Positions 43,807 to 53,813 of a DNA stretch of 64,000 nt are shown one piece after another. This stretch comes from Chondrinema litorale (lineage in GTDB: Bacteria; Bacteroidota; Bacteroidia; Cytophagales; Flammeovirgaceae): assembly GCF_026250525.1 (NCBI RefSeq), contig NZ_CP111043.1:4663001-4727000 (forward strand). The letters are read 5' to 3'. Under the pieces are notes generated by a model. It was not told the DNA's origin. It made no database searches and worked only from the letters and a program-made list of their open reading frames with translations. Positions within the stretch are counted from its first letter, which is position 1, and each line of letters opens with the position of its first letter. Both the position numbers and the translations under genes were made by a program.

Positions 43807-44412
43807 TCATCTAGATCGATTAACACTCCACATTTTTCGTCTTTCATCAAGAATTGATTGAAGCAATTCATCATAGGTGTAAAAATCCCAGTTTGCTTTT
43901 TCTTGACTATAGATAAACCTTGCAGTTGGTATGTAACCATTCGTTCCTCCACATGATAAAGTATAGTTAATTTCTTTAGTAATTAAACTACCTCGCCTTA
44001 ACTTAAAAATTCTTTTAACTGTAATTGAAGTATTACTAATATTGATATCAATTGTGTCTTGAGTAATCTGCTTATAGTTGATAAAGTGATAAGAAGTAAA
44101 ATCTCTTTTCTTCTTAGTTAACTTATCTATTAGCTCTTGTTCTGAAAGATATTCTATAGTGAAATTTCCAAAGTCAGTCTGTAACTCATTTCTCACCGGA
44201 TTTACAATAGAAGAATCTTTTACAGCTTTATCTACAATCAAAAAATGGATGTTTTCAATTTGATTTAAATCCTTATTGTTTTCTATCAATCGACTACTGT
44301 AATAATCTATAGTTCTATTATAGAAACCAGCTAATGAAAAATCCTTCACTGCTTGTGCTTTTACACAAGTGAAGGATATCATCAATATCGTTAAGAAGAA
44401 TAAATTTCTCAT
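43807..44412 (-). CDS. Exported protein of unknown function
   Basis: A 201-residue protein with a signal peptide (NLFFLTILMISFTCVKAQA). The mature part is mixed strand and helix with a regular Tyr-rich pattern (LAGFYNRTIDYYSSRLIEN, FINYKQITQDTIDINISN) and no Cys pair or known motif. It starts 3 bases after the 498-residue gene and is followed at 6 bases by a small membrane protein, so the three look like one unit. Confidence 0.7.
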   Translation of the reverse strand: MRNLFFLTILMISFTCVKAQAVKDFSLAGFYNRTIDYYSSRLIENNKDLNQIENIHFLIVDKAVKDSSIVNPVRNELQTDFGNFTIEYLSEQELIDKLTKKKRDFTSYHFINYKQITQDTIDINISNTSITVKRIFKLRRGSLITKEINYTLSCGGTNGYIPTARFIYSQEKANWDFYTYDELLQSILDERRKMWSVNRSR

Positions 44413-44415
44413 AGT

Positions 44416-45912
44416 TTATTTTTGCCAAAACTTCCACCAAGGTTTTGAAAAACCTTGCGGCTCAGCATATACTAAAATACGTTTCTGTAAAGATTTAGCA
44501 AAACCATTTTTAGTACTCACCTCTTTTTCTCTTTTGTTTTTACTCTTACAATCCACTTTGTATTCTAGTACTTCTGTATTAAATATTTCTTTGATGTTTA
44601 ATTCAGTAGTAATCAAATTGGCTCTATCTTGAAACTCCGCTATGGTATTGTTAATCCTTACCTCATTCCACTTGTAATCTACTGCAACATGAGCAAAAGA
44701 CATTACTGATTTCTCAATCAAACTTTCTATCTCATCTATTTTACCAGACATAAACAAGAAATCAATCTTAGAGAGAGACTCTTTATTTTTTTCGATAATC
44801 ACATCGTATCCGGTAACCTTATCGAAATATGGAAAAATGGTTTCTTTTAGTCTTAATTTGACCTTAGCAACTGTTTTATCTAAATCGAAATCATTATCGA
44901 TTTTCAGTGCCTGATTGTGCTTATCTTTGATACCAAAATCTGCACAAGACAAATTGATATTTGATGTCATTTTGTTACCAAATCGATTTACATCAGTACC
45001 AAAGTTTTTCTTATACCATTCTGGTCTCGGTGCTTCTATAGAAAACTTTAAATAAGGTCTCAATAGATAAACTCCTTTATCAAATGGCTTAAAGTCGATT
45101 ACATACTTAAGTCCATTTGCTTCTTTATAAAAAAGGTATTTTCCTTTATCGTAAGTAAAACCTTTCTCTGTAATTGTTGGAGCTACTTTATCTAGAATGG
45201 AATCATAAATCTCTAAAGGCATTAAACCTCTAAAAGCGATATCTACATTGTGTTTGATTCCATCTGGTGAAGAAAAGTTTTCTAGTACTTGATCGATCTG
45301 ATCTTTCGGAACAAATTGCTTCGGTTTAGAATAGAATATTTCATCTTGGCTGTAAGATGCCCCAGTCATCATCTTTACTAAATCAAATGCAATGCTTCCA
45401 CCAATCTGGTCATGTGTCCATCTGTCTAGTACTTCTGTATCTCCATAGGCTTTTGTGAAAAAATACTCTTCACCATCTTCAAACTCACGCTTCACATAAT
45501 AATCTTTCTCTATGGGTAATTCCTGACCAAAATCTGAAACAACATCTGGGCTGTATCCTTCTTTTAACCTAATGCTTTGTGCATTTCTAATATAATGATA
45601 TCCATAACTATTAGAAACTTCATAATTCATTATAGAAAGAACTTCGTGCCATTGAAATTTGTCTGCAATTACTCTCTCTGCTTCGGAGAAATGTCCTTCA
45701 CGCTTTAAGCTATAAATTCCTTCGTAAATTAGGTAGGTAGCACCATTCACTTTTCCTATATAAACACCATATCTAGTTCTGGTGTCTGCTTCATCAAAAG
45801 AGCTTTCTTTGTTGTAAACATAGTTTTTAAAACCAAGTGATTTTAAAAGCTGTTGTTCTTGTTCGTCTGTTAAAGCTGGTTTAATAAATATTGCTTCGCT
45901 CGAAAATCCCAT
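44416..45912 (-). CDS. Large soluble protein of unknown function
   Basis: A 498-residue protein without signal or membrane segments. The first half (SEAIFIKPALTDEQEQQLLK, YNKESSFDEADTRTRYGVYI) and the second half (IYDSILDKVAPTITEKGFTY, YLFYKEANGLKYVIDFKPF) look like separate domains; the second is faintly like DUF4304-type proteins. The C-terminus is basic (KSLQKRILVYAEPQGFSK). It may work with the DUF2339 protein encoded upstream; no function can be assigned. Confidence 0.7.
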   Translation of the reverse strand: MGFSSEAIFIKPALTDEQEQQLLKSLGFKNYVYNKESSFDEADTRTRYGVYIGKVNGATYLIYEGIYSLKREGHFSEAERVIADKFQWHEVLSIMNYEVSNSYGYHYIRNAQSIRLKEGYSPDVVSDFGQELPIEKDYYVKREFEDGEEYFFTKAYGDTEVLDRWTHDQIGGSIAFDLVKMMTGASYSQDEIFYSKPKQFVPKDQIDQVLENFSSPDGIKHNVDIAFRGLMPLEIYDSILDKVAPTITEKGFTYDKGKYLFYKEANGLKYVIDFKPFDKGVYLLRPYLKFSIEAPRPEWYKKNFGTDVNRFGNKMTSNINLSCADFGIKDKHNQALKIDNDFDLDKTVAKVKLRLKETIFPYFDKVTGYDVIIEKNKESLSKIDFLFMSGKIDEIESLIEKSVMSFAHVAVDYKWNEVRINNTIAEFQDRANLITTELNIKEIFNTEVLEYKVDCKSKNKREKEVSTKNGFAKSLQKRILVYAEPQGFSKPWWKFWQK

Positions 45913-45995
45913 TTTGTTAATCGTTTGTGCAAAAAAGGTAATTTTTAATTGAAATCCTCTTATACACTAAAGCTAAATTTCACAATAAATTATTA

Positions 45996-48764
45996 TTATT
46001 CTCCTTCTTGCTGCTTTCTTTTTAAATCTTTGTGAGCCTTAATAATAGCAGCAGTTTCGTCTTGAGAATAATTATGATCTCTATCAAATAGCGGTCCTTC
46101 TAATGCCAATAACTTTCTTAGTTTATTATACAATTGAGAAACAGCTAGAAGCAATAAGCCTATTATAATTAGAGAGATTATTTGCCCCATTGGAGCTAGT
46201 TTTCTAAAGTCAAATGCAAAGAACTTCAAGATGGTAATTGCAAATAAAACCAATGAGATCATTCTGAGTTCTTTAAGCTTAAACCTTAATCCGATATACA
46301 TAAAGATAAAAGACAGTATCGACCAAAGTATAGAGAAACCTGTGAGTCTTACCTGATACAAGAAATCGTCTATACTCGGTATTTCGGACCAAGCACTTCT
46401 TATCAACACTATGTTATGTTCTAACTCATAACTCATATGGCAAATAACCACAATACATAAAAACCAAAGTGCAAATGAGTATTTACCAGAAGCATATGAT
46501 TCTGAACTTACAATATCTTTAATTAGAATATAATTGAGGAAAACAGATATGATTACATTCAAATAATGTGTGCCAAATGGATAGAATGGCAATGTATCAT
46601 TTAAAAATCCACTTCTAAGCACTAATGCAGCTCTATGGCCAAAGATGATATAGAATATAACACTAAGCCCCATTAACCAACCCACAGATTCTTGCAAACG
46701 CCTAATATCAAGTTTGTATACCATGTATCGCATCAATAACATAAATAGCATAGTATAACCATCAATCAGAATAGTTCTATACTCTGAACCACCAACTAAA
46801 TTTGGCGCGTGCCATAGTAGCTCGAACACACCTATAAAATAGCTGATAAACATTAAGAAAGAACTCAATGTTTTTGCATAATACACTTTGGTAATGGCTA
46901 TTACGTCGTATTCTTTTTTATCTGAATAGAACAGTGTGATAATAGCACTTAAAGAAAGAACTGTAACAAATCCTGAAGCAAAGCCGCTATTAAAAACTAG
47001 AGGTAGTGTTTTCGGTGCAAAGTAAGTTTGCGACCAATTATAAAACATAGTTAAAAGCGATAATGTAGTAACTACCGCAGAACCATTTCTTAGTGAATTA
47101 CTTCCCATTCTAATACCTAACCATGCAAGTATTACCCCTTCTATTGACCACCATATATTTACATATAGGGCACTAAACTCCATCCAAATAGAAAGTGTAA
47201 TCAGGGTTATTGAAAATGCCATCAACTGCCTTTGTACGCCTTTACCCATTTTCTCACTACCATACAGCATTAATGCATAATACAGTTGGAATATACCCAA
47301 GCCAGCGATAAATGCCGGACGATAGCTTAATGCACCGCTATCACTCAATAAGTTCAACACATTAATGAGATACAATACTGTAATAGCCATTAACAAGAAA
47401 TAATCAACCGACTTGTATTCTATACTTGGCTTAAGGTTATAAGCTACTACGCTCATAAAGAATATAGCATAGTAAATTGTAGCAAAACATAAAGCAGAGA
47501 TGTATTGAACCCTAAGTGTAAAGTCTGTAGTAATAAGATATACTTGAAATGCTATTAAAGTAGCAGCTAAAGGAATAGCCAGAATAATATGCCATTGCTT
47601 TTTATAAGCAAGTATTAAAAATATAATGTCTACAGCGAGTAAGTAGGAAAAAAAGAATACAGGATTTTTTTCGCCTGTACTTACCAGAAATGGAGAAACA
47701 AAAGCGGCTATATAAGCTAATAAGGCAATATCTTTCCGCTCGAATTTAAAAGTGTAAAATATTAAAATAAGACTCACAACCACATTACCTGCAAATGCTT
47801 GAGACTTACTCAGTACATCATATTCATGAAAAGACAAGGATATGGTATACATAATTGTTGCAGCTCCAACACCCATAAACAATGTTCGGGTTCGCTGAAC
47901 AGTGGTAAGAATAAGATGCGACAGAGTTATAAATGCAGCACCTAAGCCAAAACCAACTATTACTCTATAAGTCTCATTGATATAGCCCTTACTTATACCA
48001 TACTGATACAAAACTGCTACCGCCGCCAATATGATTAAAAAAGCAATTTTATTCAGTAAGTTTTCGCCAATGTATCGCTCAAGGTCTTTTTGTATTAGAG
48101 GAATTTCTGATTGTAATTCTTTAAAGTTTGAGCCAATTTTTTGAGACAGCTCACCACTTTGGGCATTGCCCATTTTCATTTGTTGTATCTGTGCTCTTAC
48201 AACTTCTGGGTCTTCTTTAAATTCTTTAATATAAACTTCAGCTTTAGCTAGCTTATATTTCATTGGATCGTTTTCTGGATCTCTTACTACTGGTGGTCTT
48301 TTTTTAAATATATCTTTTGCAGGAGGATAAAATCGTTTAATAATATCTTCGTGCTTACTCAGTTCTCCTTCATGTCTTAAAATAGCATAGCTTTCATCAT
48401 TCTCAATCGAACGATAAAATTTATCTTTATAGAAATGTGAGTCTCTGTAATCTTCTAACAGTTGGCGAAAATCGTCCATATCCTGCTCGATTTTAATTCT
48501 TACAGGACTTTTTTCCTTTTCATCATCTTCTTCCTCACTATTGGCATCTTTTTTTTCAGGCATGTCATCCTCATCCTGAAGCGTTTCTTCTTCTGGTTCA
48601 TCAGACTCTTCACCGTCTTCGTCCCACTCCTCATCATCATCTGGATAACCATCTATATCCAGATAGTCCTCTTCATCGTCTCCATCATAATCTGACGCGT
48701 ATCCTAAGTCATCGTCACCCCAACCGTGGTCATCTTCCTCTTCTTCTTCAGGAAAATCCTGCAT
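45996..48764 (-). CDS. DUF2339-family polytopic membrane protein with acidic N-terminus
   Basis: A 922-residue protein. Residues 1-90 are strongly acidic (runs of Glu and Asp such as EEEEEDDHGWGDDDLGY). Residues 90-235 are helical and charged. From about 240 to the end there are more than 20 hydrophobic segments, typical of DUF2339 (for example WWSIEGVILAWLGIRMGSNS). DUF2339 proteins are conserved but uncharacterised. It is the first gene of the minus-strand run that contains the 498-, 201- and 89-residue proteins. ATG at 48762-48764. Confidence 0.82.
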   Translation of the reverse strand: MQDFPEEEEEDDHGWGDDDLGYASDYDGDDEEDYLDIDGYPDDDEEWDEDGEESDEPEEETLQDEDDMPEKKDANSEEEDDEKEKSPVRIKIEQDMDDFRQLLEDYRDSHFYKDKFYRSIENDESYAILRHEGELSKHEDIIKRFYPPAKDIFKKRPPVVRDPENDPMKYKLAKAEVYIKEFKEDPEVVRAQIQQMKMGNAQSGELSQKIGSNFKELQSEIPLIQKDLERYIGENLLNKIAFLIILAAVAVLYQYGISKGYINETYRVIVGFGLGAAFITLSHLILTTVQRTRTLFMGVGAATIMYTISLSFHEYDVLSKSQAFAGNVVVSLILIFYTFKFERKDIALLAYIAAFVSPFLVSTGEKNPVFFFSYLLAVDIIFLILAYKKQWHIILAIPLAATLIAFQVYLITTDFTLRVQYISALCFATIYYAIFFMSVVAYNLKPSIEYKSVDYFLLMAITVLYLINVLNLLSDSGALSYRPAFIAGLGIFQLYYALMLYGSEKMGKGVQRQLMAFSITLITLSIWMEFSALYVNIWWSIEGVILAWLGIRMGSNSLRNGSAVVTTLSLLTMFYNWSQTYFAPKTLPLVFNSGFASGFVTVLSLSAIITLFYSDKKEYDVIAITKVYYAKTLSSFLMFISYFIGVFELLWHAPNLVGGSEYRTILIDGYTMLFMLLMRYMVYKLDIRRLQESVGWLMGLSVIFYIIFGHRAALVLRSGFLNDTLPFYPFGTHYLNVIISVFLNYILIKDIVSSESYASGKYSFALWFLCIVVICHMSYELEHNIVLIRSAWSEIPSIDDFLYQVRLTGFSILWSILSFIFMYIGLRFKLKELRMISLVLFAITILKFFAFDFRKLAPMGQIISLIIIGLLLLAVSQLYNKLRKLLALEGPLFDRDHNYSQDETAAIIKAHKDLKRKQQEGE

Positions 48765-48854
48765 AAACTTAAAATCTAATTATTTTATAATGGCTCTTAG
48801 AGAAATATATTACTTTCCTTTTGTATCTAAATACTAAAGTAATATAAAAACTAA

Positions 48855-48876
48855 AGGCTTACAAAACTGTAAGCCT
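48855..48876 (-). terminator. Terminator downstream of the 139-residue gene
   Basis: On the minus strand AGGCTTAC-AGTTTT-GTAAGCCT forms an 8-bp stem followed by TTAGTTTTT, between two co-directional genes; it separates the 139-residue gene from the DUF2339 gene. Confidence 0.65.
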
Positions 48877-48905
48877 CTAATTGATTTTAACAAATAAAGT
48901 ATTAA

Positions 48906-49325
48906 TTAGTTTAAAGACCACACTTCTTCTTGGCTGTTGTCTTCTATGTTTAAAATTAACCTTAATGGATTTGGAATAATTACCAATTTCGCTGGTTTAT
49001 CGCCATACTCATCTACAACGATTAAGACTCCCTCATCGTGATTTACTTTAAATGTAGTACCATGTTCATTTTCTCCAGCAACTTCATATTTATTTGCCAG
49101 ATAATTTAAAGGAGCTTCTAATTCTGCGTCTGGTGATAAATCATCGTATACTTCTTCGAGAATGTTTTTGAGGTTTTCGCCGTGTTCTAGTTGAAAATTG
49201 TTTTCAAGTTTTCTTAAATTTTCTTTTAATTCAACACTGGCAGAAAAACTGGTTGCGACTTGTTGTCTTGCTAAAATTAGCTCGGCAAGTGCTTTGTCTA
49301 TTGCATGTGCATTAATTGTAAGCAT
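48906..49325 (-). CDS. Small soluble protein of unknown function
   Basis: A 139-residue protein with an N-terminal coiled-coil-like half (AIDKALAELILARQQVATSF, LKENLRKLENNFQLEHGENL) and a C-terminal beta-rich half (GTTFKVNHDEGVLIVVDEYG, AKLVIIPNPLRLILNIEDN). No signal peptide. It is separated from the DUF2339 gene by a terminator and so is probably a unit of its own. Not recognised. Confidence 0.65.
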   Translation of the reverse strand: MLTINAHAIDKALAELILARQQVATSFSASVELKENLRKLENNFQLEHGENLKNILEEVYDDLSPDAELEAPLNYLANKYEVAGENEHGTTFKVNHDEGVLIVVDEYGDKPAKLVIIPNPLRLILNIEDNSQEEVWSLN

Positions 49326-49519
49326 AAATTTAAAATTGGTTAAGTTATTTATTGGTTTTGATGCTTCAATACTAGCGATTTAAACAATAAATCATAATTG
49401 AAATTCCATAAAATAACAGTTTCTTAAATTTCCTGATAAAGATCAGTTTTTAATTACCCTTTCTTTAAGCCGATAGTCATATTCAGGCAATATTGGCTTT
49501 TTAATTATTTATGAATGCT

Positions 49520-49527
49520 TAGCTTTG
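49520..49527 (+). promoter_or_regulatory. Candidate -7 element of the argS promoter
   Basis: TAGCTTTG fits TAnnTTTG, with TTG at 49493-49495 24 bases upstream (slightly long spacing) and the argS ATG 37 bases downstream. Confidence 0.5.
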
Positions 49528-49564
49528 CAGATCAAATAAAATATCAAATTACTACTAAGTGGTT

Positions 49565-51382
49565 ATGAATATTGAGGAAAAGATAGGCCAAGCAATTACG
49601 GCTTGTATACAGGAATTGTATGGAGAAAATGTAGACCCTGAAAAAATTAGTTTACAGGCTACCAGAAGAGATTTTGAAGGAAATTACACTTTTGTAACAT
49701 TCCCTTATTCTAAAGTTGCCAGAAAGAAGCCAGAGGCTATTGGAGAAGAGATTGGCAACCTTTTATTGCAGAAAGAAAGCCTTGTAGAAAAATTTAATGT
49801 AGTTAAAGGATTTTTAAATCTTTCCATTTCGCAAAGATACTGGATCGATTTGCTTATAGATATTTACACCAACCCAACATATGGTAAGCTAGAGCGCAAT
49901 GGTGAAAAAGTAATGGTGGAGTATTCTTCGCCAAATACTAACAAACCTTTGCACCTTGGTCACTTACGTAATAACTTCTTAGGTTATTCTGTTTCGCAGA
50001 TTATGGATGCAGGTGGTTACGAAGTAATGAAAACCAATTTGGTAAACGACCGCGGTATTCATATTTGCAAATCGATGTTGGCTTACCAAAAGTTTGGAAA
50101 CGGAGAAACTCCTACTGCCGAAAAGAAGGGCGACAAACTAGTTGGTGATTACTATGTAAAGTTTGATAAAGCTTTTAAAGAAGAATTAGCGCAAATAAAA
50201 CCAGAGCTAAAAGAAAAATATCCTGAAAAAACAGACGAAGAAATAGGCAAACTGACTGAGCAATCTTCTACTTTATTAAACGAGGCAAAAGCCATGTTAA
50301 AAAAGTGGGAAGAAGGCGATACAGAAGTAGTTGCTCTTTGGGAAAAGCTTAATAACTGGGTTTATGAAGGTTTTGATGTAACCTACAAGCAAATGGGTGT
50401 TAGCTTCGACAAAGTATACAAAGAATCTGAAACTTACCTACTTGGTAAAGACATTATTGAAGAAGGTCTTGCTAAAGGTGTTTTCTATAAAAAACCAGAT
50501 GGTTCTGTTTGGATTGATCTAAGCAATGATGGTTTAGATGAAAAACTGGTACTTCGTGCTGATGGAACATCTGTTTACATGACACAAGACATTGGAACCG
50601 CAGAATTGAAGTTTAAGGACTTTCCTATGCAGAAATCTGTGTATGTAGTAGGTAACGAGCAAGATTACCACTTTAAAGTGCTTCAACTAATCATGAAAAA
50701 GCTTGGCCGCCCATATGCAGATGGAATCTACCATTTGTCTTACGGCATGGTTGATTTGCCAAGTGGTAAAATGAAATCTCGTGAAGGAACTGTTGTAGAT
50801 GCAGATGATTTGATGAAAGAGATGGAAACAACAGCGAGCCAGCGTACAGAAGAATTAGGTAAAATTGATGGTTTTACACCAGAAGAAGCACAAAAGCTTT
50901 ATCATCAACTGGCAATGGGTGCATTAAAATACTACTTGCTAAAAGTTGACCCGAAAAGAAGAATGCTGTTTAATCCTGAAGAGTCTATCGATTTTCAAGG
51001 AAACACTGGTGTTTACATCCAGTATAACCATGCTAAAATCTGTGCGATAATTCGCAAAGCAGAAAAGGATGGCATCGCTTACAAAAACTCTACTTTAAGT
51101 GATTTAAGCGAGATCTCTAAAACAGAAGAAGAACTGGTATTTTTACTAAGCCAATATCCGGCAAAAGTAAAAGAAGCTTGCGATCTTTATGCACCTTCTA
51201 TTATTGCAAGTTATGCTTACGAACTAGCTAAAATGTATAGCAAGTTTTACTCAGAACTTCCAATATTTAGCGAAGAAGTAGAAAGTAAAATGATTTTTAG
51301 AGTATTGCTTTCTGCAACTGTAGCCTCAACAATTAAAAAAACAATGGGACTTCTCGGTGTAGATGTACCAGAACGAATGTAA
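49565..51382 (+). CDS. argS: Arginyl-tRNA synthetase
   Basis: A class I synthetase that charges tRNA-Arg. Seen: the HIGH-like motif KPLHLGHLRNNFLGYSVSQI, the KMSKS-like KMKSREGTVVDADDL, YMTQDIGTAELK, VVGNEQDYHFKV, the N-terminal additional domain and the C-terminal anticodon-binding domain ending MGLLGVDVPERM. The frame is open from GTG at 49559, but the ATG at 49565 is the more likely start (605 residues). A DUF72 gene follows 8 bases later on the same strand. Confidence 0.96.
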   Translation: MNIEEKIGQAITACIQELYGENVDPEKISLQATRRDFEGNYTFVTFPYSKVARKKPEAIGEEIGNLLLQKESLVEKFNVVKGFLNLSISQRYWIDLLIDIYTNPTYGKLERNGEKVMVEYSSPNTNKPLHLGHLRNNFLGYSVSQIMDAGGYEVMKTNLVNDRGIHICKSMLAYQKFGNGETPTAEKKGDKLVGDYYVKFDKAFKEELAQIKPELKEKYPEKTDEEIGKLTEQSSTLLNEAKAMLKKWEEGDTEVVALWEKLNNWVYEGFDVTYKQMGVSFDKVYKESETYLLGKDIIEEGLAKGVFYKKPDGSVWIDLSNDGLDEKLVLRADGTSVYMTQDIGTAELKFKDFPMQKSVYVVGNEQDYHFKVLQLIMKKLGRPYADGIYHLSYGMVDLPSGKMKSREGTVVDADDLMKEMETTASQRTEELGKIDGFTPEEAQKLYHQLAMGALKYYLLKVDPKRRMLFNPEESIDFQGNTGVYIQYNHAKICAIIRKAEKDGIAYKNSTLSDLSEISKTEEELVFLLSQYPAKVKEACDLYAPSIIASYAYELAKMYSKFYSELPIFSEEVESKMIFRVLLSATVASTIKKTMGLLGVDVPERM

Positions 51383-51390
51383 TTGAATAA

Positions 51391-52320
51391 ATGAAGTTCG
51401 GTAAATTACTAGATTTAAACGAAGCAGATTTTTCCTTTCCGGAAGTGCCTCAAGAAACCAAAGCCTTTTTCGAAAGACTTTCTAAGAGCGATGTTTCCGG
51501 AGAGGAAAAACAACTATGCGAAATTCAAATTGGTTGTCCAGCTTGGTCTTGCAAAGAGTGGATTGGTAAAATTTATCCTGTTGGTGCTAAAAGCAAAGAT
51601 TTCTTAAAGTACTACGGTAATAGTTTCGATACCATCGAACTCAATACAACTTATTACCGAACACCAGATTTAAATACACTCTTGAGGTGGAAAAGTATGA
51701 CACCAAATACTTTTCAGTTTTGCCCAAAAATCTCTAAACAAATCAGTCACTCTAGAAGGCTTAATAGTGTAAGTCTGCTTACCGAGGAGTTTTGCCAGGC
51801 TTTTAATGAATTAGAAGAACAATTAGGTAGTTTTTTTCTGCAACTCCCTCCTAACTTTACTACCAACGAGGTTGATAAGTTAGAAGCATTCATTCTTAAT
51901 TTCCCAAAAGGTTACCAATTAGCTGTTGAGTTTAGACACGAAAGTTGGTTTGCCGAGCCAGAAGCATTTAAAAAGATTTGCAATTTACTTGAAGAGCAAA
52001 ATATGCTCACTTGTATTTCTGATGTGGCAGGCAGAAGAGATGTATTGCATTTAAGAGTTACTACTGACGAGTTGATGGTGAGGTTTGTTGGTAATAAATT
52101 GCACCCAAGTGATTATACAAGAATTACAGACTGGGTTCAGCAAATTAAAACTTGGGCAGATCAAGGATTGAAAAAAGTATATTTCTTTATCCATCAACCA
52201 GAAGAAATTGAATGCCCAGACTTGGCAGATTTTTTTGTGAAAGAGTTAAAAAAAGCTGGAAGTTTTAAAGTAAAAGCGCCAAGATTTAAAACCGGAGGCG
52301 TTCAATCAAGTCTGTTTTAA
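51391..52320 (+). CDS. DUF72 family protein (YecE-like)
   Basis: A 309-residue protein with the TIM-barrel-like DUF72 domain from about residue 45: QIGCPAWSCKEWIGKIYPVG, SFDTIELNTTYYRTPDLNTL, FCPKISKQISHSRRL, LGSFFLQLPPNFTT, YQLAVEFRHESWF and VYFFIHQPEEIE. The family is widespread and uncharacterised. It probably shares a transcript with argS. Confidence 0.9.
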   Translation: MKFGKLLDLNEADFSFPEVPQETKAFFERLSKSDVSGEEKQLCEIQIGCPAWSCKEWIGKIYPVGAKSKDFLKYYGNSFDTIELNTTYYRTPDLNTLLRWKSMTPNTFQFCPKISKQISHSRRLNSVSLLTEEFCQAFNELEEQLGSFFLQLPPNFTTNEVDKLEAFILNFPKGYQLAVEFRHESWFAEPEAFKKICNLLEEQNMLTCISDVAGRRDVLHLRVTTDELMVRFVGNKLHPSDYTRITDWVQQIKTWADQGLKKVYFFIHQPEEIECPDLADFFVKELKKAGSFKVKAPRFKTGGVQSSLF

Positions 52321-52508
52321 ATAATTTCCCCCAAATTAATTACAAGTCAAGACAACCTCATATTCAGTATTGCATTATTTAGATAATAGCTATTATTTCT
52401 AAATCTTAAGTTTAAATTTCATAAAACTGAATTGTATTTTATTTAGTTATTGTAATATGATATTTAAATAACAAACATTCATATACATTTCAATTTATCT
52501 GGCAAGTC

Positions 52509-53018
52509 ATGAAATTAACATACAGCATAAACTACAAATACATATTACTATTTTTTAGCCTTCTTTTTTGCAAAGATGTTTTTGCACAAAAGTTTTTGGT
52601 GCTCGATAATTATGGTAGAAAAAGAATAAAATTAAGTGTGGGAGATGACATTTACTTTAAACAAGTAGGCAACTCTACCAGATATCACGATTACATTGTG
52701 GGCTTAGGAGATTCTTCTTTAGTAATAAGTACGAGAAATATCGAAATGAAATTGAATGAGTTCGACAAGTTCTACTTTCCTAACCACACTACAAGGTTTT
52801 TAAGTGCAGGAACAGGTTTTATTGCAGGAGGATTTTTATTTGCGGCAGCAGTAGCTCCACTTGTCAGTGAAAAATCTTATGATCAGCAAGAGTCTGCCAT
52901 TATTGGTTCTTCTTTTCTATTAACCTCTGCTGTTCTTCAGCTCTTCAAATGGAAAAAATTCAAAGTTAAGAAAAACAGCAGAGTTAGAATTATTGATACA
53001 ACTTTTAGAAGTCAGTGA
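52509..53018 (+). CDS. Exported or membrane protein of unknown function
   Basis: A 169-residue protein with a signal peptide (KYILLFFSLLFCKDVFAQ). The mature part begins with a beta-rich region (FLVLDNYGRKRIKLSVGD), then a hydrophobic Gly/Ala-rich segment at about 96-120 (FLSAGTGFIAGGFLFAAAVA) and a second at about 130-150, followed by a basic tail (WKKFKVKKNSRVRI). It abuts the convergent argB gene. Not recognised. Confidence 0.65.
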   Translation: MKLTYSINYKYILLFFSLLFCKDVFAQKFLVLDNYGRKRIKLSVGDDIYFKQVGNSTRYHDYIVGLGDSSLVISTRNIEMKLNEFDKFYFPNHTTRFLSAGTGFIAGGFLFAAAVAPLVSEKSYDQQESAIIGSSFLLTSAVLQLFKWKKFKVKKNSRVRIIDTTFRSQ

Positions 53019-53810
53019 TTAGTCTTCTAAGACTAATTTACTTCCAATAAATTGATCGCTACTTAGAGAGTTCAATTTAGATGCATGCATAATTTTCACA
53101 TCTGCAACACCTTTATCTAAAGCCTGAAAGCAATTATGCATCTTTGGTAACATACCAGCAGTAATTACTTTTTCATCAATTAACTGTTGGTAATAATCTT
53201 TATCAATTAAAGAAATTACGCTGTCGTCATCTTCTGGATTTGCCAGTACACCATTCTTCTCAAAACAGTAAATTAGAGATACATCAAAATGCTCGCTAGC
53301 AGCAACAGCTAAAGTAGCGGCAATGGTATCTGCATTTGTATTGAGTAGACTACCTGCTTTGTCGTGCGTAATAGCACAGCAAACCGGAACAATTGAATTC
53401 TGTAAAAGCACATTGAGCATATTGGCATTTACGCTAATAATATCTCCTACAAAGCCAAAATCGATAGGTTCTTTGGGCCTAAATACTGATTGAATCAAAT
53501 TCAAATCTGCACCAGAGAGTCCAACTGCGTTACAATTATTCGCTTGTAGCTGAGCAACAATGCTTTTGCTTACCCAGCCTGCATACATCATTGTAACCAC
53601 CTTAAGGGTTTCTTCATTGGTGATTCTTCTGCCATCAACCATTTCTGGCTCAATGCCCATTTGAAGAGACAATCTACTAGCTAATTTTCCACCACCGTGC
53701 ACAAGCACTTTTTTGCCTTCTAATTTGCTAAAATCAATCAGAAACTGTTTGAGTGCCTCTTCATTATCAATTACATTCCCTCCGATTTTTACTACATTCA
53801 GTTTCTCCAT
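53019..53810 (-). CDS. argB: Acetylglutamate (acylglutamate) kinase
   Basis: A 263-residue amino-acid kinase that phosphorylates N-acylglutamate. Seen: VVKIGGNVID at residues 5-14, LVHGGGKLASRLS, VDGRRITNEETLKVV, GLSGADLNLIQ, LLNTNADTIAATLAVA and TAGMLPKMHNCFQAL. GTG at 53811-53813 directly follows the argF' stop, but the ATG at 53808-53810 is the more likely start. It is the last gene of the arginine operon. Confidence 0.95.
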   Translation of the reverse strand: MEKLNVVKIGGNVIDNEEALKQFLIDFSKLEGKKVLVHGGGKLASRLSLQMGIEPEMVDGRRITNEETLKVVTMMYAGWVSKSIVAQLQANNCNAVGLSGADLNLIQSVFRPKEPIDFGFVGDIISVNANMLNVLLQNSIVPVCCAITHDKAGSLLNTNADTIAATLAVAASEHFDVSLIYCFEKNGVLANPEDDDSVISLIDKDYYQQLIDEKVITAGMLPKMHNCFQALDKGVADVKIMHASKLNSLSSDQFIGSKLVLED

Positions 53811-53813
53811 CAC

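Noticed and set aside
48462..48695. Plus-strand hydrophobic frame opposite the acidic N-terminus of the DUF2339 gene
   Set aside because: Codons for Glu and Asp read as hydrophobic residues on the other strand; it is a shadow of a real gene.
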